A stretch of DNA of 64,000 bases, from assembly GCF_900457465.1 (NCBI RefSeq), contig NZ_UAUU01000002.1:1116001-1180000 (forward strand), read 5' to 3'. The DNA is from Sphingobacterium multivorum (GTDB lineage Bacteria; Bacteroidota; Bacteroidia; Sphingobacteriales; Sphingobacteriaceae). The notes beneath the pieces are model-generated. The model saw only the letters and a program-made list of their open reading frames with translations, did not search any database and had not been told where the DNA came from. The translations under genes were made by a program, and so were the position numbers. Shown one piece after another: positions 28,832-38,017 of the stretch (within the stretch, counting starts at the first letter, position 1; every line of letters starts with the position of its first letter).

Positions 28832-29413
28832 CTACTTATCAAAAAAACGATAAATATGATCTGGCGTAATGGCCTGCGTCAATTGGACATCGTATTCATT
28901 TTTATCTGCAATCACATCAATTGGATCAAAAAAAGATAGTCCAACACGTTGAACATCAACTTTACAGGACGCGAAAAAACGGTCGTAAAACCCTTTTCCG
29001 TAACCTACCCTGTAGCCCAAAAGATCAAAAATTAACAAAGGAACTATAATCATATCAATAAGCGATGAATTCACCTTAATGCCGGATACTGGCTCAGGAA
29101 TACCCCAGTTGTTCGTCTCAAATAGGGTATGCTCATCCAATATGAAATGTTGCATCGAATAGTCCTCAAAATTAGATCGCGAAACGACGATCTTTATCTG
29201 TGGAAAAGATTCTTGAATATAGTTGATTATTAAATATGTATTCGGTTCGTGATATTTCCCTATGGGAATGAAAATATGCAAAAATTCGACCTCCGACAGA
29301 TCAAGCTTTGTAAACTGCGAAAGTAGTCGTTCATTGAGCGTAGTTTCTGTCTCTACAGACAATTGACAACGCTTAGTTTTATACTCAAGTCGTAATTCTT
29401 GTTTTGATTTCAT
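28832..29413 (-). CDS. 5-formyltetrahydrofolate cyclo-ligase
   Basis: 193 residues. Converts 5-formyl-THF to 5,10-methenyl-THF with ATP. Family features: N-terminal KSKQELRLEYKTKR, the active-site block around IFIPIGKYHEPNT, and the C-terminal signature VPLLIFDLLGYRVGYGKGFYDRFF with the Gly/Tyr/Lys nucleotide-binding residues. It sits 77 bases before the TPR/LuxR gene on the same strand. Confidence 0.9.
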   Translation of the reverse strand: MKSKQELRLEYKTKRCQLSVETETTLNERLLSQFTKLDLSEVEFLHIFIPIGKYHEPNTYLIINYIQESFPQIKIVVSRSNFEDYSMQHFILDEHTLFETNNWGIPEPVSGIKVNSSLIDMIIVPLLIFDLLGYRVGYGKGFYDRFFASCKVDVQRVGLSFFDPIDVIADKNEYDVQLTQAITPDHIYRFFDK

Positions 29414-29603
29414 TTGTAAAATAGTTATTTCTAAATTTTATTTCCCTTCTTCACCAAAATCCCCATTTAAGTCTACCACTTATGCCACGATTAATCAAAA
29501 ATAGCATTCCTCCCAATTCAATTTTTATTTGATCTTCAAAAGCCATTAGAAATTCTTATTCAGAATCGAAAACCATATGCTCAACTCAGTTGAAACTTTT
29601 GTA

Positions 29604-29641
29604 AAAAAAAACGGCCTTGTAGCGAGCGCTAACAAGACCGA
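29604..29641 (-). terminator. Intrinsic terminator of efp
   Basis: On the minus strand CGGTCTTGT pairs with ACAAGGCCG (one G-T wobble) around TAGCGCTCGCT, followed by a T9 run, about 30 bases after the efp stop. Confidence 0.85.
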
Positions 29642-29670
29642 ATAATCAACCTAAACCTAAAATCTTTGTA

Positions 29671-30231
29671 TTATTTTACGCGTTCGATATAATTACCTGT
29701 TTGCGTATCAACTCTTACTTTCTCACCTTGATTGATGAACAACGGCACCATAATTTCAACACCAGTCTCTACAGTTGCTTTTTTCAATGCATTTGTAGAA
29801 GTATCTCCTTTTACAGCCGGTTCAGTATATGTAATTTCCAACTCAACACTTTTTGGAGCTTCTGCCATGATAGGCTCATCACTTTCAAAAGCAATAATTA
29901 CAGTCATTCCCTCTTTCAAGAAACGAGCTGAATCACCGAACAAAAATTTAGGAATATTGAATTGCTCGTATGTATTGTTATCCATTACCACGAAGAAATC
30001 TCCATCCTCATACAAATACTGATAATCGCTAGTTTCTACACGCGCTATTTCTACAGATTCGTCAACTCTAAAACGGTATTCAACTAACTTACCAGTTTTA
30101 ACATTACGCATTCTCGCTTGATAAAACGCGCGTAAATTACCTGGTGTACGGTGTATATATTCTTCTACGGATACTAATTCTCCGTTAAATCTTAAGATAT
30201 TTCCTGATTTTACCTCTGATGCCTTAGCCAT
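29671..30231 (-). CDS. efp: Elongation factor P
   Basis: 186-residue three-domain factor that relieves ribosome stalling at polyproline. KOW-like domain I (1-63), OB domains II and III with the C-terminal signature TVETGVEIMVPLFINQGEKVRVDTQTG. The domain I loop reads TPGNLRAF: the tip position that is a modified Lys34 in E. coli or Arg32 in Pseudomonas is Asn32 here, with an Arg two residues later. A minus-strand TACTTTTG box at 30275-30282 is a likely promoter. Confidence 0.95.
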   Translation of the reverse strand: MAKASEVKSGNILRFNGELVSVEEYIHRTPGNLRAFYQARMRNVKTGKLVEYRFRVDESVEIARVETSDYQYLYEDGDFFVVMDNNTYEQFNIPKFLFGDSARFLKEGMTVIIAFESDEPIMAEAPKSVELEITYTEPAVKGDTSTNALKKATVETGVEIMVPLFINQGEKVRVDTQTGNYIERVK

Positions 30232-30274
30232 TCTTTGAATTGAACTTTAAACGGTTATCTCATTATTGAGTCGT

Positions 30275-30282
30275 CAAAAGTA
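30275..30282 (-). promoter_or_regulatory. -7 promoter box TACTTTTG for efp
   Basis: CAAAAGTA on the plus strand, 44 bases upstream of the efp ATG; fits TAnnTTTG. No matching -33 box recognised. Confidence 0.4.
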
Positions 30283-30488
30283 CAAAAACTAATTGTGTTA
30301 TTAAAATTTCATTCGCTACTTTTTTTCTGAACCTGTTTGTTTTTATTGCCGGAGAGAACCTTCAGTTCACTTTTGTAGCTGCTCATGATGATACAGTCTT
30401 GACGGTTTTATTGAAAGTAACTATTTTTAATACAGGACAAGAACTTTTCGCCTATTTTCGATGTGATAGCAACAAATTGTTGATCTCC

Positions 30489-31118
30489 CTAAGACTTAAA
30501 ATCGACTATAGAAATACTTTCATCGCAGAATTCATACTCTTTTTTTTGGTTCGAACAGACGATAAACAATCTAGACTCCAATTTTGTACGCTCAATTAAA
30601 CGAAGATACCATTGTTCACCCGCACTATCCAAATTACTTGTAGGCTCATCCAACAAAACCAAGGCAGATGCAGAACAACAAGCTAGCGCTAGCTTGACAC
30701 GTTGACGCATACCTGATGAAAAAAAACGGATCTCTCTGTCAAGCGCATGTTCCAATCCCAATAGGCTGATGACAGTTGCTTTATCAAAAGAAGGAAGATA
30801 ATTTTTAAATTTAAAATGAAAATCAATCAGCTCGTTTAAGGTAAATTCCTCGATCAGTTCAACATAAGGAGCTGCGAGAGACAGCTGCTGATATATCGTA
30901 TCCACACCCAGGACTTGGTCTCCATCGGTGTAGATCAGTTCACCCGCTGAGGGTGTCAAACTACTTGAAAGCACTTTTAAGAAAGTGGACTTCCCGGAAC
31001 CATTATGGCCAAGGATGGCATAACTCTTGCCGGACTCGAAGGTATAGTTTATATGCCTAAAAATCCATTCATTGTTATACCTCCTACCAATATCTTTTAA
31101 TGTAATTTTCAAATTCAC
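30489..31118 (-). CDS. ABC transporter ATP-binding protein
   Basis: About 209 residues. Walker A GHNGSGKST, signature FSSGMRQRVKLALA, Walker B ALVLLDEPTSNLD. No ATG is available: candidates are TTG at 31130, GTG at 31118 (chosen, giving MNLKITLKDIGRR) and TTG at 31112. It follows lpxA by 17 bases and ends the lipid A operon. No permease is adjacent, so the partner is unknown; a role in envelope or lipid export is only suggested by position. Confidence 0.8.
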   Translation of the reverse strand: MNLKITLKDIGRRYNNEWIFRHINYTFESGKSYAILGHNGSGKSTFLKVLSSSLTPSAGELIYTDGDQVLGVDTIYQQLSLAAPYVELIEEFTLNELIDFHFKFKNYLPSFDKATVISLLGLEHALDREIRFFSSGMRQRVKLALACCSASALVLLDEPTSNLDSAGEQWYLRLIERTKLESRLFIVCSNQKKEYEFCDESISIVDFKS

Positions 31119-31135
31119 TAGAATCGACAAAGCGA

Positions 31136-31924
31136 CTACATCGCTCTATTATTGAATCCTTTCATGATACCCCGGCCTGAGTTTCGAATAAAATCCAAAA
31201 TTTCATCACGGATTTCCGTTGCCTGATATTCAGCTTCTATAATTTCTATTGCTTTAGCCAGATTTCTGTTTTGAACAAAAAGAATGCGATAAAGATTCTG
31301 AATCTCGGCAATTTGCTCTTCCGAAAATCCTCTTCTTCTCAATCCAACAGAATTAATACCCGCATAAGAAATCGGTTCACGCGCGGCCTTAACAAAAGGT
31401 GGAATATCCTTACGTACCAATGAACCACCGGTAACAAATGCATGCGAACCAATTTTAACAAATTGGTGAATAGCGACCATCCCAGCAAGTACAACATAAT
31501 CGCCCACTGTAATATGTCCAGCAAGTGTACTGTTGTTCGAAAAAACACAATTATCACCTACTTCACAATCATGTGCAACATGACTATACGCTTGGATCAA
31601 ACAATTTTTTCCAATGACCGTTCTATACCTATCCTTAGTTCCTCTATTGATTGTTACACACTCACGAATGGTTGTATTGTCTCCAATTTCGGCTGTCGTA
31701 ATCTCACCATCAAATTTTAAATCTTGAGGTTCGCCAGAGATTACTGCACCGGGATATATTTTACAGTTTTTTCCAATTCGAGCTCCATCCATGATCGTCA
31801 CATTTGATCCTATCCAAGTGCCTTCGCCAATGACGACATCTTTATAAATGGTTACAAATGGCTCGATGACCACATTTTTAGCAATTTTTGCCTCCGGATG
31901 AATATAAGCTAATGGCTGTATCAT
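31136..31924 (-). CDS. lpxA: UDP-N-acetylglucosamine acyltransferase LpxA
   Basis: 262 residues. First step of lipid A synthesis: transfer of 3-hydroxyacyl from ACP to UDP-GlcNAc. Left-handed beta-helix hexapeptide repeats from residue 5 (AYIHPEAKIAKNVVIEPFV) to about 190, the catalytic His in YSHVAHDCEVGDN, and a helical C-terminal domain. Ten bases after lpxC/fabZ in the same operon. Confidence 0.94.
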   Translation of the reverse strand: MIQPLAYIHPEAKIAKNVVIEPFVTIYKDVVIGEGTWIGSNVTIMDGARIGKNCKIYPGAVISGEPQDLKFDGEITTAEIGDNTTIRECVTINRGTKDRYRTVIGKNCLIQAYSHVAHDCEVGDNCVFSNNSTLAGHITVGDYVVLAGMVAIHQFVKIGSHAFVTGGSLVRKDIPPFVKAAREPISYAGINSVGLRRRGFSEEQIAEIQNLYRILFVQNRNLAKAIEIIEAEYQATEIRDEILDFIRNSGRGIMKGFNNRAM

Positions 31925-31934
31925 CTATACTACT

Positions 31935-33335
31935 TTAGTTGTTATTTACTCTTACGATCTGTGCCATAAGCTCCGCTTCACACACAATTTTCTCTCCTAC
32001 CATAGCCACACCTTTCATTTTTGCGATACCTCTTCGGATCGGCTCCATCAAGTCGCATCTAAAAATAACAGAATCCCCTGGAGTTACCTGCGCTTTAAAA
32101 CGTGCATTTTCAATTTTAAGGAATAAGGTCAACCAATTCTCTGGATCAGGGACCGTCTTCAGCACTAAAATTCCCCCTGTCTGTGCCATAGCCTCTACCT
32201 GCAAAACCCCGGGAAATAATGGCGCACCAGGAAAATGTCCCATAAATAGATCTTCGTTCATGGTAACATTTTTCAAACCCACCACATGTGTTTCCGTCAA
32301 TTCAAGAATTTTATCGACCATAAGCATGGGCTGACGATGCGGTAAAATCTTCATGATTTCTACTGTATCGTATAATGCAGGCATATTGGGATCGTAAACT
32401 TTAATTTTTTTACGTGTTTTATCTTTTTTGATCTGCTCCTTTATCTTTTTTGCAAAAGCCACATTCGCTGCATGACCTGGTCGTGCAGCCATAATATGCC
32501 CTTTCAAAGGTCTTCCGACAAGTGCTAAATCTCCAACCATGTCCAACAATTTATGTCGAGCAGGTTCATTTTGGTAACGCAATTGATTATTGTTTAATAT
32601 TCCTTCCTTAGCAACTGCAACGGTTTCTTTATGAAAAAGATGCGCTAATTTCTGCAATTCCTCAGGAGAAGTCTCCTTGTCCACAATAACGATTGCATTA
32701 CTCAAATCACCACCTTTAATTAGGCCATGATCAACCAACATTTCCAATTCGTGTAAAAAACAAAACGTACGTGAAGAGGCTATTTCTGAATTAAAGTCCT
32801 CAATCGATGTTATTGCGGCATGTTGGCTTCCCAACACCGGCGAATTAAAATCGATCATACAAGTCAAACGATACCCGTCCATCGGCATACCCAGTATTTC
32901 AACTTTGCGATCTGGCTCTGCATAATGGATATTATTGGATATCTCATAATAATCCCGGTCAGCATCTTGTTCTTCAAATCCCGCTTCCTCCAGCAACTTC
33001 ACAAAAATAGCTGAGCTACCATCGAGTATGGGTATTTCAGGGCCATCAATATCAATCAGCACATTATCGATTTGTAAACCAATTAACGATGCCATCAAAT
33101 GTTCAATTGTACTCACACTTGCTCCATTCTGCGTTATTGTCGTCCCTCTGGAGGTATCCGTCACATTATCCGCATCAACCAAAATTTCTGGTTGTCCCGC
33201 TAAATCTACACGTCTGAACTTAAACCAGTGATTTTCCGGAGCTGGCTTGATCGTCATCGATACAATTTTCCCTGTATGAAGACCTACCCCCGAAATTTCA
33301 ACCTCGTTTTTGATGGTTCGCTGTTTTACATTCAT
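31935..33335 (-). CDS. Bifunctional LpxC deacetylase / FabZ dehydratase fusion
   Basis: 466 residues from MNVKQRTIKNEVEISGVGLHTG (an ATG four codons earlier is also possible). Residues 1 to about 305 are LpxC, UDP-3-O-acyl-GlcNAc deacetylase, with zinc ligands in STIEHLMASL and HKLLDMVGDLAL and the GRPLKGHIMAARPGH block. From about 320 on it is FabZ, with LPHRQPMLMVDK and GHFPGAPLFPGVLQVEAMAQTGG. The fusion joins lipid A commitment to 3-hydroxyacyl-ACP consumption and is characteristic of Bacteroidota. Confidence 0.95.
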   Translation of the reverse strand: MNVKQRTIKNEVEISGVGLHTGKIVSMTIKPAPENHWFKFRRVDLAGQPEILVDADNVTDTSRGTTITQNGASVSTIEHLMASLIGLQIDNVLIDIDGPEIPILDGSSAIFVKLLEEAGFEEQDADRDYYEISNNIHYAEPDRKVEILGMPMDGYRLTCMIDFNSPVLGSQHAAITSIEDFNSEIASSRTFCFLHELEMLVDHGLIKGGDLSNAIVIVDKETSPEELQKLAHLFHKETVAVAKEGILNNNQLRYQNEPARHKLLDMVGDLALVGRPLKGHIMAARPGHAANVAFAKKIKEQIKKDKTRKKIKVYDPNMPALYDTVEIMKILPHRQPMLMVDKILELTETHVVGLKNVTMNEDLFMGHFPGAPLFPGVLQVEAMAQTGGILVLKTVPDPENWLTLFLKIENARFKAQVTPGDSVIFRCDLMEPIRRGIAKMKGVAMVGEKIVCEAELMAQIVRVNNN

Positions 33336-33473
33336 TTCTAATAACATATTTTTAAATCAAAACTTCTTTTGACAAAACATTTATCCCTTAAGCTACATCG
33401 ATGTTGCCATAGCCGTGCCTGGAATGCTTATTTCATCACCATTAAAGAACAGTTTATTTTCAATGAAAAATAA

Positions 33474-34514
33474 TTATTTCAATTTTTTTTCTACTAACTT
33501 TTCTAACTCTTGGATTCGTTTTTCCAACTCAGGGAGGCGTGCAAAAATCACATTAGAACGCAATTGGGGCTGATAAGGCATCACCGGTGTACCGCCCCAC
33601 TTTTTACCTTCTTCTTTAATCGATCTATTCACTCCTGATTGCGCCTGGATTTGAGAGCCCTTTGCAACAACAATATGACCAACAACCCCAACCTGGCCTC
33701 CTAAAACCACATGTTCTCCAATTTTTGAGCTACCAGAAATACCTGTTTGCGCTGCGATTACAGTATTCTTTCCAATATCAACATTATGTGCAATTTGAAT
33801 CAAATTATCCAACTTAACACCATCACGCACGATTGTAGCACCCATTGTTGCTCTATCGATTACTGTATTGGCGCCGATCTCAACATTATCCTCCACTTGC
33901 ACATAACCAATCTGAGGTACTTTTTTATATGTTCCGTCTTCTTGTGGTGCAAATCCAAATCCATCCGATCCGATCACAACACCAGAATGTACGACGACAT
34001 TTTTCCCAATCTTACAATCATGATAAATCTTCACCCCTGGATAGAGTGTTGTATTATCTCCAATCGTTACTTTATCGCCAATATAGACCTGCGGGTAAAT
34101 TTTCACGTTATCTCCAATGGAAGCTCCGCGTCCAATATATACAAATGCACCGATATAACCTCCTTGGCCGATCTCCGCTTCAGTATGTATAAAATGAGGC
34201 TCCTCACGTCCGCTTTTGTCAAGACGGAACTCATTATACATATTCAGAATAGTAGAGAAAGCAGCATATGCATTCTTCACCCGTATGAGCGTTAAAGTCG
34301 GCTTAGTTGCTTGGGTCAATTGTAAATCTTCATTCACAATTACAATCGAGGCGTCAGTAGTATAAATAAAATGCTCATATTTTGGATTTGACAAAAAAGA
34401 AAGATCGCCTTTTTTACCTTCCTCAATTTTGGCAAGGTTACCTACAGTAACTTCTGGATTTCCTTCAATCCGTCCTTCTAATAATGTCCCTATTTGTTGA
34501 GCAGTAAATTGCAT
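33474..34514 (-). CDS. lpxD: UDP-3-O-acylglucosamine N-acyltransferase LpxD
   Basis: 346 residues. N-terminal uridine-binding domain (1-100), left-handed beta-helix with hexapeptide repeats (about 105-310) containing VVIGSDGFGFAPQEDG and the catalytic His in QIAHNVDIGKN, and a C-terminal coiled coil (LEKRIQELEKLVEKKLK). Third acyl step of lipid A synthesis. It is 126 bases upstream of lpxC/fabZ. Confidence 0.95.
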   Translation of the reverse strand: MQFTAQQIGTLLEGRIEGNPEVTVGNLAKIEEGKKGDLSFLSNPKYEHFIYTTDASIVIVNEDLQLTQATKPTLTLIRVKNAYAAFSTILNMYNEFRLDKSGREEPHFIHTEAEIGQGGYIGAFVYIGRGASIGDNVKIYPQVYIGDKVTIGDNTTLYPGVKIYHDCKIGKNVVVHSGVVIGSDGFGFAPQEDGTYKKVPQIGYVQVEDNVEIGANTVIDRATMGATIVRDGVKLDNLIQIAHNVDIGKNTVIAAQTGISGSSKIGEHVVLGGQVGVVGHIVVAKGSQIQAQSGVNRSIKEEGKKWGGTPVMPYQPQLRSNVIFARLPELEKRIQELEKLVEKKLK

Positions 34515-34547
34515 GGTACAAATCTATGTTTTTTTATTAAAAAATAA

Positions 34548-35798
34548 CTACTTGATGGAAGTAATTGCAACATATCCCACCTCTTTTGGATAACATAAGG
34601 CGTATTTAGCCACATTTTTCGATAGTGCTTCTAAATTCCCTAGATCAGAAGCCTCTGTTATATCCACGAGCTCACCGGATTTCAATAATATTTTTATTTG
34701 ATCCTTGGAAGAATTATAGGCACGGTTTTGAATTTCCTGCATAAATACATAATAATGAATATCCTCCTGAGCCACACCCAGCTCAGCTTGTACTTTCGAT
34801 TTCACTAAATCTACATATGCTGGCGAGAATGGTTTATTGCTCATGACAGAGCGATATAGATTACGTTTCATAACGCGCTGGCACATTGTACTTAAAATAG
34901 AATCCTCATGACGTTCCCATGTTTTTATCGCAGACATAATATCCGTATCATCTAAACGAGTAAACCAATCCAAATGTAACGGGTCATCCAAAAAATTAGT
35001 TTTGTTGACCTGCTGGCTTAAAAACCAATGAAAAGCCGGGGTAGAAAAGAGCTTATGACCAGTAGCCGTTAAATATTTTGCCCGCTGCAGAATTTTAATC
35101 AATAATTGTTCAGCACCGATAACGGTCTTATGTAAATAGACTTGCCAATACATGAGCCGTCGTGCAATCAGGAATTTCTCCACAGAATACAGCCCTTTAT
35201 ATTCCACCACGATTTCATCCGCCACGACATTGAGCATTTTTATGATACGATCAAATGAAATCACGCCTTCCGATACACCGGTAAAAAAACTATCTCTATT
35301 GAGGTAATCCATTCGATCAACGTCCAATTGGCTCGACACCAATTGATGGAGAAATCTGCGTTCATATTTATTGTTAAAGATTGTAATTGCCAAGCTTAAC
35401 CTTCCGTCCAAATCCTGGTTGATACGATCCATCAACAGGGAGGACAATAACTCATGTGAAACTCCTTCAATCAAACTATGCTCCAAAGAATGGGAAAAAG
35501 GACCATGACCGATATCATGCAGCAAAATTGCCGAAAGAACAGCCTCCTCTTCATCCGCAGAAATGATGACACCTTTACTCCGCAAAGTTTCCAAAGCCAT
35601 TGACATCAAATGCATCGCCCCTATGGCGTGCTGAAAACGAGTATGTAAAGCTCCGGGATAGACAAGATGCGTCATGCTCACCTGCTTAATATAGCGGAGC
35701 CTTTGAAAATAAGGATGTTGCACTAAGTCGAAGACCAATCCTGTAGGAATAGCGACAAATCCATATACCGGATCATTAATAATTTTATTTTTGTTCAA
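34548..35798 (-). CDS. HD-domain phosphohydrolase
   Basis: 416 residues. Metal-binding HD residues in HTRFQHAIGAMHLM (His), LLHDIGHGPFSHSLEHS (HD) and SSQLDVDRMDYLNRDS (Asp), the layout of the dGTPase/SAMHD1-like and YdhJ-like HD superfamily. Probable substrate is a nucleotide, but nothing in the sequence fixes which one. First gene of the lpxD-lpxC/fabZ-lpxA operon (33 bases before lpxD), a conserved order in Sphingobacteriales as far as I recall. Confidence 0.88.
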   Translation of the reverse strand: MNKNKIINDPVYGFVAIPTGLVFDLVQHPYFQRLRYIKQVSMTHLVYPGALHTRFQHAIGAMHLMSMALETLRSKGVIISADEEEAVLSAILLHDIGHGPFSHSLEHSLIEGVSHELLSSLLMDRINQDLDGRLSLAITIFNNKYERRFLHQLVSSQLDVDRMDYLNRDSFFTGVSEGVISFDRIIKMLNVVADEIVVEYKGLYSVEKFLIARRLMYWQVYLHKTVIGAEQLLIKILQRAKYLTATGHKLFSTPAFHWFLSQQVNKTNFLDDPLHLDWFTRLDDTDIMSAIKTWERHEDSILSTMCQRVMKRNLYRSVMSNKPFSPAYVDLVKSKVQAELGVAQEDIHYYVFMQEIQNRAYNSSKDQIKILLKSGELVDITEASDLGNLEALSKNVAKYALCYPKEVGYVAITSIK

Positions 35799-36016
35799 CG
35801 TGGCGACAAATTAATACGATCATCAACACTATAAATTATGAAACCGAGCGCTTTAATTACGAAGCCTTGGGTAACACTAGTATAAACTTAAAACAAAGAT
35901 AGTTAGTTCACCGTTAAGAAATGTTAAAAATAAAATCTAAAGCACGATATTTGCTTATGTTAGCATGAGATCGAAAATCCGATCCTCCCCTCTACTAATA
36001 GACATATAATAACAAG

Positions 36017-37570
36017 ATGCAAAAAACACATATCCTTTGGGCTGACGATGAGATTGACTTTCTAAAACCACACATTTTATTTTTAGAAAGCAAAGGTTAC
36101 AAAGTTGACACGGTCAACAATGGAAATGATGCCGTTGAAGCCTTTAAGAATGGTTTTTTCCACCTCGTTTTCCTAGACGAAAATATGCCTGGGCTAACCG
36201 GGCTCGAAACACTTGCCATACTCAAATCGATCAACCCTACTGTCCCTGTTGTTCTGGTTACAAAAAACGAAGAAGAACATGTCATGGAAGATGCCATCGG
36301 CTCCAAAATAGATGATTATCTGATCAAGCCGGTCAACCCCAAGCAGATCTTGATGACAATTAAAAAGTTAACGGAGAACAAGCGTCTTGTCAATGAGAAA
36401 ACATCCATGGCCTATCAACAAGACTTCCGCAATTTAGGGATGATTCTAAATGACAATTTGGATTTCAATCAATGGTCAGAAGTCTACAAAAAATTGGTCT
36501 ACTGGGAATTGTCTCTCGAAAAGCTTGAAGATAACAATATGCATGAAATTCTGACGATGCAAAAATCCGAAGCAAACATGCAATTCTCAAAATTTATTGA
36601 AAACAACTATATACAATGGATTAATCGTCCCGAAAACGCGCCCATTCTATCCCACCAGCTATTTAAGAAGAAGGTATTTCCGACCATAGAAGATCATATT
36701 CCGACATTTTTCTTTCTAATAGACAATTTGCGTTTCGATCAATGGAAAATTATCAATGAGGTCATTACCGATTATTTTAGACTTGAGGAGGAGATAACCT
36801 ATTACAGTATTTTACCAACAGCAACACAATATGCTAGAAATGCCATCTTTAGTGGCTTAACTCCACTGGAAATGGAAAAACGCTTTCCGAAATTATGGCA
36901 AAACGATGAAGATGAAGGCGGCAAGAATTTATATGAGGATAAATTTTTGGAAGATCAGATCAAACGACTTTACCGCAAGTCCATAAAACACTCCTACACG
37001 AAAATTTTGACCCTGGAACAAGGAAAGGATGTGTTAGACAATCTTGGTAATTTGATGCACAATCAACTGAATGTATTGGTGTATAACTTTGTTGACATGC
37101 TTTCTCACGCACGTACAGACAGCTCTATGATTCGTGAATTAGCAAACGACGAAGCGGCATATCGCTCGCTTACATTGTCATGGTTTGAACACTCACCTTT
37201 ATTAGAGGTTATAAAATGGCTCTCTCAAAAGAAAGTTCGTGTGATCATTACAACCGACCACGGCACGATCCGGGTAAAAAAACCAAGTAAAATTGTTGGT
37301 GACCGCAACACAAATACAAATTTGAGATATAAGCAAGGGAAAAACCTGAACTATATTGACAAAGATGTTTTTGCTATCAAAAATCCCCACGAGGCACAGC
37401 TGCCTAAACTTCATGTAAGTTCAACATACGTTTTTGCCAAAGAAGATTCGTATTTTGTTTACCCCAACAACTACAATCAATTTGTCAATTACTTTAATGG
37501 AACATTCCAACATGGTGGAATATCGCTGGAAGAAATGATTATCCCCTTTGCGACATACCTACCGAAATAG
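36017..37570 (+). CDS. porX: PorX: response regulator fused to PglZ/alkaline-phosphatase-like domain
   Basis: 517 residues. Receiver domain (1-120) with Asp10/Asp11, phospho-acceptor Asp54 (VFLDENMPGLTG) and Lys in DDYLIKPVNP; a helical linker; and from about 205 a PglZ domain of the alkaline phosphatase superfamily with metal-binding motifs FFFLIDNLRFDQW, YNFVDMLSHARTD and VIITTDHGTIRVKKP. PorX with PorY and sigma factor SigP controls the type IX secretion system in Bacteroidota, and its phosphatase domain acts on oligonucleotides. No T9SS structural gene lies in the window. Confidence 0.93.
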   Translation: MQKTHILWADDEIDFLKPHILFLESKGYKVDTVNNGNDAVEAFKNGFFHLVFLDENMPGLTGLETLAILKSINPTVPVVLVTKNEEEHVMEDAIGSKIDDYLIKPVNPKQILMTIKKLTENKRLVNEKTSMAYQQDFRNLGMILNDNLDFNQWSEVYKKLVYWELSLEKLEDNNMHEILTMQKSEANMQFSKFIENNYIQWINRPENAPILSHQLFKKKVFPTIEDHIPTFFFLIDNLRFDQWKIINEVITDYFRLEEEITYYSILPTATQYARNAIFSGLTPLEMEKRFPKLWQNDEDEGGKNLYEDKFLEDQIKRLYRKSIKHSYTKILTLEQGKDVLDNLGNLMHNQLNVLVYNFVDMLSHARTDSSMIRELANDEAAYRSLTLSWFEHSPLLEVIKWLSQKKVRVIITTDHGTIRVKKPSKIVGDRNTNTNLRYKQGKNLNYIDKDVFAIKNPHEAQLPKLHVSSTYVFAKEDSYFVYPNNYNQFVNYFNGTFQHGGISLEEMIIPFATYLPK

Positions 37571-37582
37571 TAATTTTGCAAC

Positions 37583-37993
37583 ATGGAAATTATTGTAAAT
37601 ACCACAGCAGATCTATCTCAAGCGGCTCAGACACTTTTAAATAGTTTTCCAAAGGACCGGATTTTTCTATTATATGGTTCCATGGGAGCAGGAAAGACAA
37701 CTTTTGTAAAATACCTGTGTAAACAATTGAATGTACAAGATAGTACATCTAGTCCAACATTCTCCATTGTTAATGAATATGAGTCTCCAGCTGGACCCGT
37801 ATATCACTTTGATTTTTACCGCATTAAAGATGAACAGGAGGCATTCGATTTTGGTTATGAGGAATATTTCTATTCAGGTGCTTATTGCTTTGTTGAGTGG
37901 CCGGAGAAAATCCCCAACTTACTTCCTGAAGAAGCAAAAGAGATACATATTAGCATCCTAGATGCAACAACACGTCAAATTTCTATTCGTTAA
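37583..37993 (+). CDS. tsaE: tRNA threonylcarbamoyladenosine ATPase TsaE
   Basis: 136 residues. P-loop GSMGAGKTTFVKYL, the switch region TSSPTFSIVNEYE and YHFDFYRIKDEQE, and the C-terminal CFVEWPEKIPNLLPEE are diagnostic. Works with TsaB/TsaC/TsaD in t6A37 tRNA modification; TsaC is encoded at 48596 in this window. Twelve bases after porX. Confidence 0.94.
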   Translation: MEIIVNTTADLSQAAQTLLNSFPKDRIFLLYGSMGAGKTTFVKYLCKQLNVQDSTSSPTFSIVNEYESPAGPVYHFDFYRIKDEQEAFDFGYEEYFYSGAYCFVEWPEKIPNLLPEEAKEIHISILDATTRQISIR

Positions 37994-38017
37994 CTACCTT
38001 TTTTTCGACTCCCTACT

